64,000 nucleotides of DNA from Campylorhamphus procurvoides. Its lineage: Eukaryota > Chordata > Aves > Passeriformes > Dendrocolaptidae. The translations under genes and the position numbers were made by a program. The notes beneath the pieces were generated by a model. The model saw only the letters and a program-made list of their open reading frames with translations, ran no database searches and had not been told where the DNA came from. Where the stretch lies: contig WBMV01007391.1 in the NCBI GenBank assembly GCA_013396655.1, forward strand, positions 185,077-249,076, in the 5' to 3' direction. Positions 1 through 13,700 of the stretch are shown here, one piece after another (positions within the stretch are counted from its first letter, which is position 1; each line of letters opens with the position of its first letter).

Positions 1-3000
1 CATTTCCCAGTCAGGTGTTATAATTCACTGAGCAGGGGAGAGTTCCTTGCTGCCTGCTGTTGCTGGTTCATTTTGGCAGAACAGGGCTTTGGCCCTGCCT
101 TCCTTAAGAGAGAGAAGGGGAAGGAGGTGGAAGCACCCTCCCCTCCTTGCCCTCTGCTCTGTAAGGACAGCAAAGCAGAAATGGCAGCATGTCATGTGCA
201 GGTGGGACTGGGCTACCTCTGCCCAGGCTAGTTGCCATATCTTTGGCAGCAGAATTCAGGTACTCCTTCCCCTCCATTTTTACCCAAGGGTAAAAAGGGC
301 ATCAGAGAGCATACGTATCTGCCAAATAGCTCCACACCTGTAGCTTCCTGAAGTATTTTTGGCTTAATCTCAGAATTTGTCTTCTGTTTTGAAGGACATT
401 AATAAATAGAAATTCCCCAAGATGATTAAATATTTTGTGTAAGAGGAGGGACAACCATGAAAAAGATGAATTTCAGAAGGAGTTTCCTTCAAGCACAGCT
501 GTAGATAAGCCTTCGTGGATGTCAAAGCCAGTAGCTCAAGTCAAAGTTAGGTTTTATTATTTAATGTTCTAAGGAAGTAAACAAAACAGCATATAAAAAC
601 AATGGGAACAAAAGGTATCTTTTAGATAGCATTTGATTTATTGAATACTTGGGATGTTTGCAATTTGCCTAAATAAGTTAAAGGTTTATAGCTTTCATGT
701 GTCTCCTGGGAACAGCAGAAGGGAGAGGAAGCAAGTGAGATTGATTGATGTTGCTACACACTTTTAGGTATCCACATCTTCAGTTTCCTGCTCATCCCCC
801 AGTATGAGTGAGAAACGCAGCAAAAGGTAACAATTTGCCTATTGGATTCACCTTTTATTTTCCTCCCACTGATTTTTTTTAAAAAGACCAGAAGCCTTCG
901 TGGATGATAAGGCAGTAAATGTTCAGTTTAATCCTACTGAAGAGCAATATAGTAATATTTTTATGGTTAATGCTGTCTTGGCATTTCTAATTGAGGACTG
1001 TCTTTCTGATAATGACCAAGTTGTTTGTTCATAGACAGATAGACCTCACCTCAGCCTTCTCTTCCTTCAAGCATCAGAATTTTTAAGCATCACTCTATGC
1101 AGTAAGGTTTGTTCAGTGAAGAATGTCAAATGCTTTCCCAGGCTGTGCTAGCAAGAGTGAAATAGTGCTGCAAGAGTTGTCTTTCACAGCTTAAAAACCA
1201 CGTAGCCTTAGGGCTTGTCCCTGCTGGAGGGGGAAAAGGAAAGAAACTACAATAAAGGGAAATTCAATTCTGCTCTGTTTAGATTTGACTTTGTAGTCTG
1301 ACAGGTTATCAAGATGATTTGCCAGCTGCCTTTATTGATTCAGTAGCAACTTTGCTGATGATTCTGGGCAGTCTTGACTTCTGTAAAAAGCCTTAACTCC
1401 TGCTGTGTCCTGTAGAGAGGAATAATATTGAATGGCATGTTGAAGTTTTCTGTCAGATACATCAGAAAATTTTGTTTTGCCAGTACTGCAAACTTGTGGC
1501 TTATGAATTTTAGCCAGTATATTTCAACGCTGAACCCCAGCACTTCTATTGATGTACAGCAAATCTTAAGTTTGGTTAAACAAAAGCAAGAATATATGGG
1601 GATATGTAAAAGTCAGTGTACAAACTTTCAAAGATGGCTCATCTCACTGCGGCCTGTTCAGCACTCTATAGGAGGGCCAGAGGAGACATAAACTGGGTTT
1701 AGGTGAAGGATTACCTGTTTTCCACTTTATGTCTTGTTGCAAAGAAGCAGAGCAGGCTTAGTGGGCCCTGTTAAAACCTCTGTACAGTAGGTGGAAGAAA
1801 CATTTTTCTTAAAATTTGGTGAGTTTTACCTTTTTTTGGATCTATTTTTATCATCCTGGTAGGTAGCAGCCTTTTAAGAGCACTCATTTATATTGGATTT
1901 TACATGTAGCACCTGCTCCCTAGCAGACCTGTGATAAAACTAATGTTAAATTTTGGGAAGAAGGATATTAATTTGATTGCTCCCTGGACTATTTTTTTGT
2001 AATCAGGAGTCTCCACAAGGGTGGAGCTGAAGTAAAACTAGAGTGATAAAGTTTCTGGATTACTTTGGATCCAAGATAAACAAACCATGCTAGGGAAATA
2101 TAAAATGGACCCAGGTTTGAGGATGAATGCTATTGGGTAACAAGGTCTGTCCTCTCAAAAAGAACCCCAAAAATCTCAAGCGATAACTTCAGAGAATCTC
2201 AGCTAGGAATAACAAGAACTTAATTTTTTATCCAGTATAATGATCCACTTGTCCAGAGAACTGTAAAATAAAATTGAACTTAAAAAATGCATCTGTACTG
2301 GGTCTGACCAGTGATTATTTTTGTTGACAGCCTTAACTCTAGCTCTAGCCAATAACATATACTAGTGAGAAAACAGAGAAGAATGGATAAACTTCATTCC
2401 TGGCAACCAGTGGGCTGGGAGAGTTGCGCCAAAAATTACAACAGGATTGTCACGCTTCATAGACCTCATTCTTTGCACAGACTTGTCTTTTAAATGCATT
2501 TATGTACCTGAAATTAATGACATCCTGGGTCAGTGACTGCAGTATGTGGTGTTTGTTTTAACCTCTCCTCCCAGATACTGTAATGTACTTCTGTTACTCT
2601 GCTGTCCCATGATATGGGAATACTAAGAGATAGGTCCATGAAGCTACAATATAAATGTTTCATGTTCTTTCCTTGTTATTCTTGCCTTTTTATTAATGCT
2701 GAGTTAAAATTCTGGAAAAGCTATCCATGTTTGATTCCAGGATTTTTTTTTTTTCCCCAGTGCTTATGTAGAATTTAGGGTCTGTATCTGGGTATATGCT
2801 CTGAGTGGTCTAACACCCCATATAGAGTCATTGCTCTTCCAATGAGCTCTCCTGCCAGCTCATTTCCTTGGTAGTGTCCTTGAATTATTCTGCAGCTGTT
2901 TGTAGTCATTTTAATTGCAACTCCCAATAACTTTTTATTGTTCAGTAATGACCTGGAGAAGGAGGTGGACTGCTTGGCTCCCAGCACAGGCATTTTTGCT

Positions 3001-3229
3001 GTTACAATCACAAACTTGTTTAAAAACTGGAATGAACAGACTTTAGCAGTTATTAATCTAAGAGATCTGCCATACTTTGGAGAAAAACTGGGCCTCTAAA
3101 GAAAGAAAAGAACCTCATCAAATGTTTTGGAAATTTGGTTACTGTATTAATACTCTCATCCCTGTCCATGTAATTTTTTATTTCTTCAAAGGATGATAGC
3201 ATTTTTCTGTGGCATGGCTTTTTTCCACA

Positions 3230-3410
3230 AAGGCTGTCTGTGGTTTACTAACTTTGTTATTTATTACTAGTTTCTATTCAACACAGAAGTCAGATTTAGT
3301 GGTCTGCAATTTTTTAGCTCCCCAGGGCCCTTTGATAAAAATTGGTGTCGTCTTTTCCTCCTCTGTTTGATAACAAGGTTGGAGTCAGCAATTGTTATAC
3401 ACTGCAACTG
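3230..3410 (-). mobile_element. Possible older CR1/L3-like LINE scrap
   Basis: The plus-strand run GTGGTCTGCAATTTTTTAGC followed by TCCCCAGGGCCCTTTGAT and ATTGGTGTCG resembles the antisense of the RT segment (TPIFKKG..DPGNYRP) seen in old LINEs. Very diverged; low certainty. Confidence 0.3.
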
Positions 3411-4249
3411 TTTGTCTATTTATGTTGCATTGTTTGGGAAATATTAGGTTTATTAAAAGAAAAAAAAGGGCAATAGGCTATTAATGTCAGCAAATAGGAA
3501 ATTCCAATAGAAACTATCATGCAGATTATCTGTGACCTCTGAAGTCCCTAAGCTTTTAGGTAGATGAAGATAGGAGCATATAGATGGACGTGTTACTGTG
3601 TATTTACCCTGTTTTTGATCTCTTCTCTGGCTATCTGGCATTGGTCGCTGCTGAGAGTTCAATGGAAACAATTTAGCTTTCCTGCTTCTGAATTAGTCTC
3701 TTTTCATTTTGATCATGTATCAGCCAAACAGACTTTCTGGCAGGCATCCTACTTCTGGAGTTTGAAAGAAATGTTTCAGTAGCAGCTTTTATACTTCAAT
3801 AAGGTATTTCTCAAACTTGGTTATTGTGGGTTTGTGTTTTTTGGGGTTTTTTGGGGGGAGGGAGGAGCTGGGTGGTTGGTTTGTCTTCTCTTTTTACTCT
3901 GTCTTATTATTTACGTGCATTTAGCCTGAATGGTACTCATTTCTGTTTCCTTAGTTTGGACACCACCCTGTTCATTTGAAGAATGTATGTCTCTCTGCTA
4001 GCAGCATCTGGTTCTTAATCATGTTGTCTTTCTCTTCTTCGTAGTTCCCTTTTTCCACAGGAGGTGTCTCCTGCCTGTGTCTTCTGTCCTGTCAGGTGCT
4101 CTGATTCTTCACACATCACAGGTGCTGTCTGAATCTTTCTTGGGCAGTCAGTGTTTCTTTGTGGTCCTACTGATGGCTTCCCCTCATCCTTACGCCAGAC
4201 AACCCCTGGCATATTTAAGCTCTAACAAATTGGTTCTTATTTATTGTAG

Positions 4250-5035
4250 CAGAAGGCAGTCCTTCATGGATAAAGTTAATCAGTTCCAAAAGTTTCACTT
4301 GGTGCTAATGAGTTCAAGGCCATAGTTTCCTGGATCCTTCCTTTCTTGAAGGTGGGCAAGAATCTGTCAGTCTTCAGGAACCACTGTCAAGCACAAGGAC
4401 CTTGTAAATATGGTAGAATGTGACCTCACAATGACATCACAAGCTTCTTCAGTGCCCTCTGGTGTGATCCATCCAGTCTCATGGACTTGTGCTGTGTTTA
4501 TCCCATTTACTGTGATATGTCCAGTGTAGTGGTCCCTGACTCACCTCTGTGGTGGATATCCCTTCGCTTCTGCAGACTTTGACCCAAGACACAGGAGGTG
4601 TGACAGACCCTGGGAGGTGTGACAGCAAACTTTGCAAGAAAAGACTGAAGGAAATCAGATGCTGAGTGTCTCAGTCTTTTCTGTGTTCCTTGATACTAAA
4701 TTACATATCTTTTACCAGTTAACACATGTTTTCTTAGTCTTCCTTTAGCCTACAAGCTCTTTTCGTTGCCCTTCCTATCTTATGGATTTCAAGTCCACTA
4801 AGGTTTGCTTTTAGTTCTCTCTACATGGGCTCAGGTAATATTTCTGTACTCCTTCTAGGGAGCCAGTCCATGCATCTACCTTCCCTGCTCTTCCTTCTGG
4901 AATTGCTGGCGCAGCCAGATGCATTTTCTGCCATGCATGTTTGACTTCCTGCATATGGGAATGGAAGGTTCCTGTGTTTCAGGGAGGTTGTTCTCAAAGA
5001 TGCCATTCCTGGGCCCTTTTTGACAAAGCTGTAGT
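4250..5035 (-). mobile_element. CR1-type LINE fragment (reverse transcriptase region)
   Basis: Minus-strand translation gives, with interruptions, HKSM.LDG.H.RAL and FKKGR..P.N, matching the CR1 reverse-transcriptase start (HKSMGPDGMHPRVL, then FKKGRKEDPGNYRP by memory). The flanking 4660-5035 part matches the antisense text of the preceding linker and endonuclease end of avian CR1 (for example TTTCTGTACTCCTTCTAGG and TTGACTTCCTGCATATGGGA). There are several frameshifts and stops, so it is a dead copy. It lies in GALNT7 intron 2, opposite to the gene. Confidence 0.72.
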
Positions 5036-8000
5036 ACCTGAAATTATTAACTTCTTATGGCAGAAAACATGTAAATAATGTATGAAAGAGTCAAAAAGGG
5101 AGAGAAATGTGCCTGACAGACAAAACCACTGATGTCTACAGTGTAGAGCTCTGAGAAGGGACTGTTTGGGCTCACAGGAGCTGCACCTGGTTATACAAGA
5201 CCAAAGCAGTGCAAGTTGTTCCAAAGAACTTGTATTTAGTATTTCTAAATATACATGTCTATGATGCATTGGTTGCAGTAGTCTCTTTTTATACTTTTAG
5301 CTCAAAAACACCAAGAATCAATGCAGGTTTTCCTTTATGAATTCCAGTTTCACAGTAGAACACTCCCATCCATATCTGCCATTTCCACTCCTGTCTTCTG
5401 CTGCATTTGTGTCATTCTTATTGCAGCATTTTAGATTGAAATTAAAGTCAAGAAGCATCCTCTTAAAGTGTGTTTTAAGTGATGCACTGTAAAACCCTCT
5501 ATTTTTCCTATTAAGAAACTTGCATTACTGCAGAGCCCTTAAGCCAGGGATGTTCGTAGTGCTGATCAGATTTCATGCCAGGGTAATTAACTGTGTTGGC
5601 TGTAAGAAAGGATCAGAGCTCAACATGCTTTGCTCAGGCATGATATGCTGTTGCTATCCAACCCATGGAAGAGTTGCTTACAAATCATTCTTACTGACCC
5701 AGAAGGTTTCAGTCTTATGACTCTATTTAAACTAGATTTTTTTTTTTTTTACAGCTTCTTTTGAAAAATGTTTCAGAAATTTTATCCTGAATAGTTTGAC
5801 TGGGAGAGGAAACATCATTAATGTTTATGGCATGAGACAAATTAATCTCTTGCTGTATTTTTTTTTCAGTATGACAATAGATATCTGCTGTCTGCTCACC
5901 AGTGCAAGTGAGAATTTCAGCTGTATCACCCACACACATCTGTCAGTAGGATCATGGCAGAATAAATATTTATAAGTGTTTTTTAATTCTGTGAATTATC
6001 CAGTTTGAGTTTTCCTTTTTAAGGACATTATTGGTATTACAGGGCATACCCCCTGGGTCGTACGAATTTGTGCTTTAATAATTGGATCTGTTGCCATGGG
6101 TCACCTTTTGACTTCAAACAGAACAACTGGCAACAAGCTCTTGTTGAAAAACCTGAAAAGGTAATTCTTCCTTGCTTGAGTACAATGCTGCTTGCATACA
6201 GAATTGCATTTTTGGACAACTATTTTTGCAGTTTTATAAAACAAAAGTGAATCAGAATTGGCTTGTTTTTAAAAATTGTACATGTAGTTTTGAAAGGTGT
6301 TTATTTTTCCACTATTTTCAGTACAAAAAGAGGAGAAAATTCTTGCCAAAAATAAAGACTTCTAACTTTACTAAGAACACACACCTACCGAACTGTGTGA
6401 TAGTAAAGGAGAGCTGTTAGTAAAGATATTTTTCCTACTGCAGTTTGATGGTGACAGCTTGGACCCTTTGTATGGTCCAAATGCTCTTAAAAATATCAAA
6501 TGGTGTAGAAAATATTTGGTGCTGGACTAGAGTCAAAAGACTACTGAAATCTTTAGTTGTAACTAATTACTCAGGGTATGAAATAAGGCAGATGAGTCAT
6601 GGCTGCTCATTTGAAATGGACAGTCTTATTACTCGGGGCAAATAACATGAATTTAATATGTTCTCTTACAGTAAGTAGTTACTTGTCCAGTCAATCTTGT
6701 TGTAGCTAAGAAGATTGAATAGAAAGGCTCTGGAGTAAAGCCTGCTTTCTTCAAGAATGTGATTAGTTCCTTAATTAGAGCCCTGAACAAATTACATATT
6801 TGATACTGTTATAAGAAAAAGGATTTCAGTAATTACTCTTGATATCTATGTCATTGGAAATGGAGCATTAGGGACTTGGTTTCATTTCACAAGGTACCTT
6901 GGGAAAATCTTTTATTCAAGTGCCACGTAGTACACTGGAACTGTTCTGTAACCAAGAAAACTAATTTTATAGTATGCATATAAATCTTTGTGCACCTCAG
7001 TGAGAGCCGGGATTGAGAAGCAGGTGAATTATAGTGGTTGCACTAAATCAGGAAGGCTGGCTTTCCACTGCATATTATCAGCTGCCTTACTACTGGCAAG
7101 TGTCCTGGAGGGGAAAAAAATGCATTTAAATTGTAATTAGCGATGTATTGTGAGAGCATCTCCTTGTGGAGATTGAGGAAAGAATTGATTTCTGGGCATT
7201 GGCCTTAAAGCAATACCCATCATTTTCAGTTAACATTTCAGGTCCCAGTAGTGAAAACTACAGAGAAAATGGATCCTTCATCTTTTTAGTGTTGTCTGCA
7301 GTGTTTCAAATGTTAAGTTTTGAGGGAAAAATAATTCATCCAAAGAGTACAAAGAAGTTGACAGAGGCACCAAGTGTGTTATTGGTAGCTGGATTTACTT
7401 ACCTCTCTGTGTGTGCATCTGAAATGAGATGACCAAATTCTGAACATGACCTTTTACTCAACAAAAATGTATAGCACAGCACCTGGAGTATATTTAAAAT
7501 CTGTCTTAAACCTTGACTTCAGTGGAGGGGCCGTCTGAGCGATTTCCTGCAGCTGTTTGTGTAACCCTTCAGGTGCCGACTTGCAGCATAGAAATTTTGG
7601 GACAGATGGAGGAAACATTCTGTCAAATGAGTTGTAATCTGAATGTGAAACTAAAAAATTAAATGGACTTCTTATGCTCTCTTGTTCCTGTTAACCAGAA
7701 CATACTGTGCTAGAGCATTCAAATAAATGTACATGATACAAGTTATAATGCAGTCCAGCTGAGCATGGGCAGGAACTTCAAGGTTTAAGGTCTGATGAGC
7801 AAGGCATGAAAGAAATACCGTATTTCTGTGGAACTGAGCTCACTGCCTTGAGCTTCATTTATTACAATAGGTAAAGCATGTCAATGTTCGATAAATCCAA
7901 AATTATGCACAGCCTGCGGCCTTTGAAGCCGTTCATAAGCAAATACATCAAGCCATAACTTCCTAATCTACTGCCTACTCAATGGAGAAATAACAAGACT

Positions 8001-8740
8001 TGCCCTATGCTGGCTGCTTAACTGAAGACACAGCACTCATCACCTCTGAGTGGAGAGGGGAGTGTGTCCCATCCAAACTGCATTTGTGCCACTGGCCCAC
8101 AGCAGTGCCCTGCCCGGGGCCTGGTGGAGCTGCTTGCCACCTGTCCTCCGTGCAATACAAACGAAGTGTTACCAAACTGCAGAAGGCCTAGAGGCCTGTG
8201 GGGACTTCACCACTTTAAACCAAAACAGGAAAGAAGAGGGCTTTAGCTTCATCTCCCTGTACAGGAGCTTTCCCTTCCCTGAGGAAGGGAATTTATTTTT
8301 GCCACCTAGCTACCCCAGCTTTCCTGCCCTGTGCTTCAACCTTTTCAGTGTAGGTAAGTGATAATATGGGCAAGAATCTTGTGATTAAAAAAATGCAAAG
8401 GTTATTCTTTAATTCTCCTATTATCCCTAACATTGAGTGTCTGTACAAACCTTGCCCTGAATTTGGATCGTGATGCTTTCAGAAGGATAGAAGATGTATC
8501 TTGTGCTCCCAAGGACACTAATAATAAAATGTAGTCACATGGCCTTGCAGGTTACTTTAGGAATGGAATGGGCAAAGCTTGTAGCTATTGTAAAAATAGA
8601 AAATGCTGTTTCAGCATAGGTTTTAGCTGTTCGGTAGTGTGTCATAGAGGTTTTGCTGCTGTCCGCTGAAGGGGAAAAAAAGAAAAACAAAAAAGAACAA
8701 AAGCCCAACCTACTCAGCTGATCAATCTGTCCTTCTTGAG

Positions 8741-8788
8741 TTGTCTATTTACTTCTCTTCCAAATTGTCTGTTCACTTCTCTTCCAAA
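8741..8788. repeat. 24-bp tandem duplication
   Basis: Two adjacent 24-bp units (TTGTCTATTTACTTCTCTTC plus CAAA), differing at two positions. Confidence 0.9.
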
Positions 8789-10523
8789 ACCTGTTTTCTA
8801 AGTTGCTACTATAATCTTATATTTATGTTGATGGTGCATAAGAATAAGTCTTCATGGGTAACAAATCCAGTATTCACATTGGATTACTTAGTTGTAACTT
8901 AGCTAACAAAGAAATGCCCAGTTTTGTAATCTGTTTCAATCTATTCTGTCTATTCTAAACTTAAGCAGCAATCCTTCTGACTTGCAGGTGTCAAGCAGCC
9001 AGTCTCAGCTATGACCTTGGTGATAAGATGAGCAAACAGTGTTTTGTAAAAACAAAAAAAAATCTTCCTAGGGGCTAGATTAAGTTTACTGCAGTAGTCA
9101 TATTAAATTGATGATTTAAAATAATGAGCAGCCCTGAATTTGTCATGAAAAGTATGTAAACAGTATGCTATCAGCTGAAGGACTCCCCTTGTAAGATAAG
9201 AACAGGACTTACAAGAAAAGGAAACTGCAAATGAAAACAGAGCTCCTGACTTATTTCTGTGCTTTGCTAGTGCTGGAGCTTCTCAAAGGGTAGAAAAATG
9301 CATGCACTGTATAGCAATTATAAATAGGTGATAATACAACTATGAATCTCATACCACTTTAAACATGAAATAAAATTTAAAATACAATTTATGAACAGTT
9401 TTATATTAATGAAGAGGAGAAATTCTGTTTTTTAATGTCAGTTAAGATTTGAGGATAAATACTAAATTCAGACCTTCAGCTTTGTAGTGGTTCAGGGCCC
9501 TCATCCTGAAAGAGCTGATTGACTTCTTAGGAGCTTCTTAGGAGCTGGCCTCTGGAGTTTTTACAGGAATGCAGTGGCAGCTGCCTTCTCTCAGAGGAAT
9601 CAGTGCCACTACATTTTGTTCTGAACGCACAAGTACAGTGCTTAAAATCCAGAGGGTCCTGATGTGTCATTGGTAAGTGCAGGTGCAAATTAGATAGCTG
9701 ACCTGGGGATAGAGAGCCATGATATGTAGTCATGGCACCTCTTACTTTTTCTGGAGCTTAGGTGCTGGTATTCTGGGAAAGTTAGGGATTCAGGATGACA
9801 CGAGAAGGACTTCTTTTGGCTCAAGACCTGAAATTACCCTCTAAGTGTATATCTGATGGGGCTCACCCTTTAATTGCTGTGAGGTGCTTTCCTCTTTCAG
9901 TTCATGCATTCTTGTTTGATGGTTGGATTACTCTTCCAAGAGAAGGAGACTGTAGTCTTGGGATTTTTTTAGCCTGAGGAAATTCAAGCCTACATCTGCA
10001 TCTTCAGCAGTTGCTAACAGGGAGTCTGTACCGTCATCCCATCCTTGGCCATCCTGTCCTTGGAGCATGTACCCATGGTCATGACTGTGGGGCCCCAGGA
10101 CATCTGTAAAAGCAAGCCAAGGAATAGAGTACAAAGCTGTAAGAGCAGAAATTTCCATAAGTGAAGGAGCACTCCAGCCCAGATGCTCAGCTTCTTGTTC
10201 AGAGGGGTCCCCCATAAAAGGGATCCTCTCTGCTGTGGCTGGTGCACAACTTTGTGATTGAGGAATAAGGGATCTTGATATGGCACAAGCTGCAACAGTG
10301 CCGTTCCCTCCAAGGGTGTAGAGGGAGTAGAACTAATTCATGTGTTAAGTATGCAGGCTAATAGTCTGAAGAAACATTACTCACCCTGTTTCTCGATTAG
10401 ATCACTGCTGTGCCTTCTGAAAGGTTTTGTCTTGCTCCAGTGGTGAGTCAGTCCTGGTTTTGCTCAGTAATACCAGTGCTGATTTGGGAATGGAAAGTTT
10501 TTATTTATGAACTGTTCTTATTC

Positions 10524-10799
10524 TGAAAAATCCAGGTACTAAGAGCCTCAAAAATAACCAAGAGACAGAAGAATTAACTAAAACTTCTATTTGAATAAAA
10601 GAGAGAGTTCATAGGACAGTCCTCCAGTTAGGCCTCTCAACTTCATAGAGGTAGCAGCCTCTTTTATCCCCTCTGCCTGAAACACAAGTCCCTCCCCATT
10701 TCTCCATTGGCTGAGATACTCCAGGGTTACAGACTTCCAGACACGCCCACTACATGTCCCCCATGACAAGCTCGTTAGGAGCTTTTAGGGTCCCCAACA
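10524..10799 (-). mobile_element. Possible LTR remnant, antisense in GALNT7 intron 2
   Basis: On the minus strand it begins TGTTGGGGACCC and has a CCAAT box (51-bp-region around 10710-10706), a TATA-like GGATAAAAGAGG at about 10668, then CTCTCTTTTATTC and a decayed AATAGAAG where a polyA signal would be expected, ending in CA at about 10524. The order CCAAT, TATA, polyA-like within 150 bp suggests U3-R-U5. Edges and family are uncertain and no target duplication is seen. Confidence 0.42.
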
Positions 10800-13700
10800 C
10801 TTTCAAAGTGGATGTTACTGCATATTTATATTTTGTGCAGATTGGTCTCTGTGTTCTGGGCACTGCATTATCTTATGCTGGGCAACTACATAACTAATAA
10901 CTTTTCTATCCCCTACTACTAAGCTAACTGTGACTACTACAAACTTTGCAAGAACATTCCACTTATTCCTAAAAATCTGAAAGGATTGTTTCCTTTCACC
11001 CATGAGTTCCTCAAGGAAAGGGGAAATAAACAGAGCTGCACTTCCCTGCAGCACTGCCCAGAGAAGGTGTCGCCAGCCCTTCACAGATCTGTGCATGCCT
11101 GTTCCTCTTGCCCATACAATACCTCTTTGCAAGGGTCAGGAAAAGTGATGTGAAGTGTCTATAGGCAAGACTTGAGGAATCACTACCCTGTGATTCCTGC
11201 ATATCTGCTTCAATGTGCCATCCTCTCAGCTATACCAATAAGAATTCAAAATATTTTTTTAAGTGACTTTGTTTACTAACTTGGTGCACAGTGTATTGCC
11301 ACAGCTGGCTACACCTGAATGGGCACCATGGTATGTGGGCAGGACTTCACCTAGGGGATGAAACCAAAGGTTGAAATGTATTTAAATACTCTTTGTCACA
11401 GACGTTCTGTGCTTTGAATCTGCTCATGCCAGTTTTCAATACCTTGCAGTTATTGCCTGAACACTGACCCTCTCTTTTAAATCTGAAGAAAGTTTGTGGA
11501 AATTCAGCCATATTATTTTCCTTCTCTGGCTCCTCAGACCTACAGGGAAGACAGTACTCTAAAATTCAGCTTCAAACACAAGGAAAATACATTTATGGCT
11601 TCTTGGTATGTGATTTACCAACCACTGGATGTCAGTGCTGCTCTACTGAGGAAAGACACTTCCCTGTTTCCTTCCCTATAGACATGAAGGAAATGAGAAT
11701 GGAGGTTCCTGGCTCTTGTTGCTCAGATAACTGAGCAGTATTTACATTTATTGGGAAGAAACTGCCACAGAAGTGAAAAAATGTATTAATTGTACATATC
11801 TAAAACAATTACCATACTTCAAACCTCAAATTCTCAATGTGAGATGAGAGAGAAGGTTGTGTGTAAGAGTTACTGCAGTCTGTCAGAGCTTATGGGCTTG
11901 ATGAGTCAGTCTGTGGACTGTCTAATGAGTGAAATAAAGTCTTTGGAAAAAACTAAAAGCGTGATTTTACTAGAGATCTAAATGTAGTACTTCACTGCTT
12001 GCAAATGACACATTTAACAACACATGATTTTTCAAGCTTAAAAAAAGTAAAATTTGCTGACAGATTTAAGGAGATTAAATCAAATGTGTAGCAAAAGGTC
12101 CTTCTAGATCTCTGGTTTTATGTTTTAAAAATATATTAAGTACACATCAAAAATTGCTTGTAAATTGTTTGTGGATGTATTGTTAAATTCAGGGGTTTGT
12201 AATTGGTTCAGCTTCAGTAAAGTTTCTTACTGTCCTTCATTCTTATGCTCTTCACCATTTTGTTCCTAAATACAACTGCAGGAAGTGGGAGAAATAAGCA
12301 ATGAAAAGATTTGTGTTCTTTTTCAGTGTTTGCTTTCTTTGTGACTTTTAAGGCAATCTGAAACATCATAGCGGTCTTTTTGTTTGGAGAGCCAAAAAGT
12401 TTCCTAGCTAAACCGCTGAAGGTGCAGGTCATGGGCACACTGCAAGCTGCATCAGATACTACCTTCTTTGAGGCAAAGGGTGCTGTTGTACTACCTTTTA
12501 CACGGAGCTCTTGAATGGCATTCAGTTGGTATGCTGGGTTTTTTTAATGTATGACACCCTGGTTTCCTCCATTTTAACATAACTGTATCATCAAAATTAA
12601 TATATATGTGTAAAGCAACACAGTTCCTTTATAAATCGGCTATTAAACATATTACGTCTTCCTTTGATGCAGCCTACTTAACACACCTATGTAGGATATT
12701 CTTTTTATTTCTGCAAATGGCTAAGTAAGTTGTTGACAGCTTAAATGCTTGTGCTACAAATGGAAGCACTGCGATCTGTAATCAGCTGCAATCTTTGAGA
12801 GGGATATGTGGAAAGAAGGTATCTGTGGCCTGAACTGTTTACACTGCCAGTCTAGCACGTGTATATTGGTAACTTGCAACTCTCATTGGCTGCAGCTACC
12901 TCAGTCATGAAAACAACCGAGAAGGAGGATTTTAGTCAGTAAAATGTATTTTTAGAGATCACGCTGTATCAAAGGTTGCTTACAGTATACCTAAGAAATC
13001 AAAAGCGCTATGTCAGGGTGTTTGGTGATAGGAACTGAATTACTATAGTCGGAAAAGGGGTTAGTGATCAGCTAGGGGAACTTCCGGTTAAGAAAATACT
13101 TGGACTGGTTGTAATTAGGGAGACTATGAATAGTCCCACTTAGGGATACAGTTGGAGAAATAAACATTAGAGTTGCAAATTAAATCCATTGTTTATAAAT
13201 GTGATTAATAGGTATTGGGAAATGTAGACTGAAGTACTCATATTCCTTGTTTCTGAATCATCTTTAACACTGCAGAATAAAAGACCTGAGTCCAAGGCCA
13301 CAGAGAAATAGAAACGCAGAATGTTTTAAATGAATACAGAAATGCTTTCCATGGCACACCAAACTAGAACCCACTGATACAGCTGCTTCAACTGAAACAG
13401 TTTAATAGAAATGAACATAGACAATAGTTATGTTTCCCGTGTTGCTCTTTCTGACACTGGGTAGTCTTGCACATTCTGCTGATGCAATTGTGATCTGTCA
13501 TGTTGGCTCCTAGAAAGATGTATGTTATAGCCGGATGCATGCTAAATTGAATCTGTTACTTGAATGCCCATTTAATTCATTTGTAAGGTTAGAATCTGGT
13601 AACTGATCAAAATTTGTGTTCTTTGTTATTGTGATATTTATTCTCAAATTTTATATAGACATTGCACTTTCAAATTACTTATAAATTTTCTAAAATTTGG

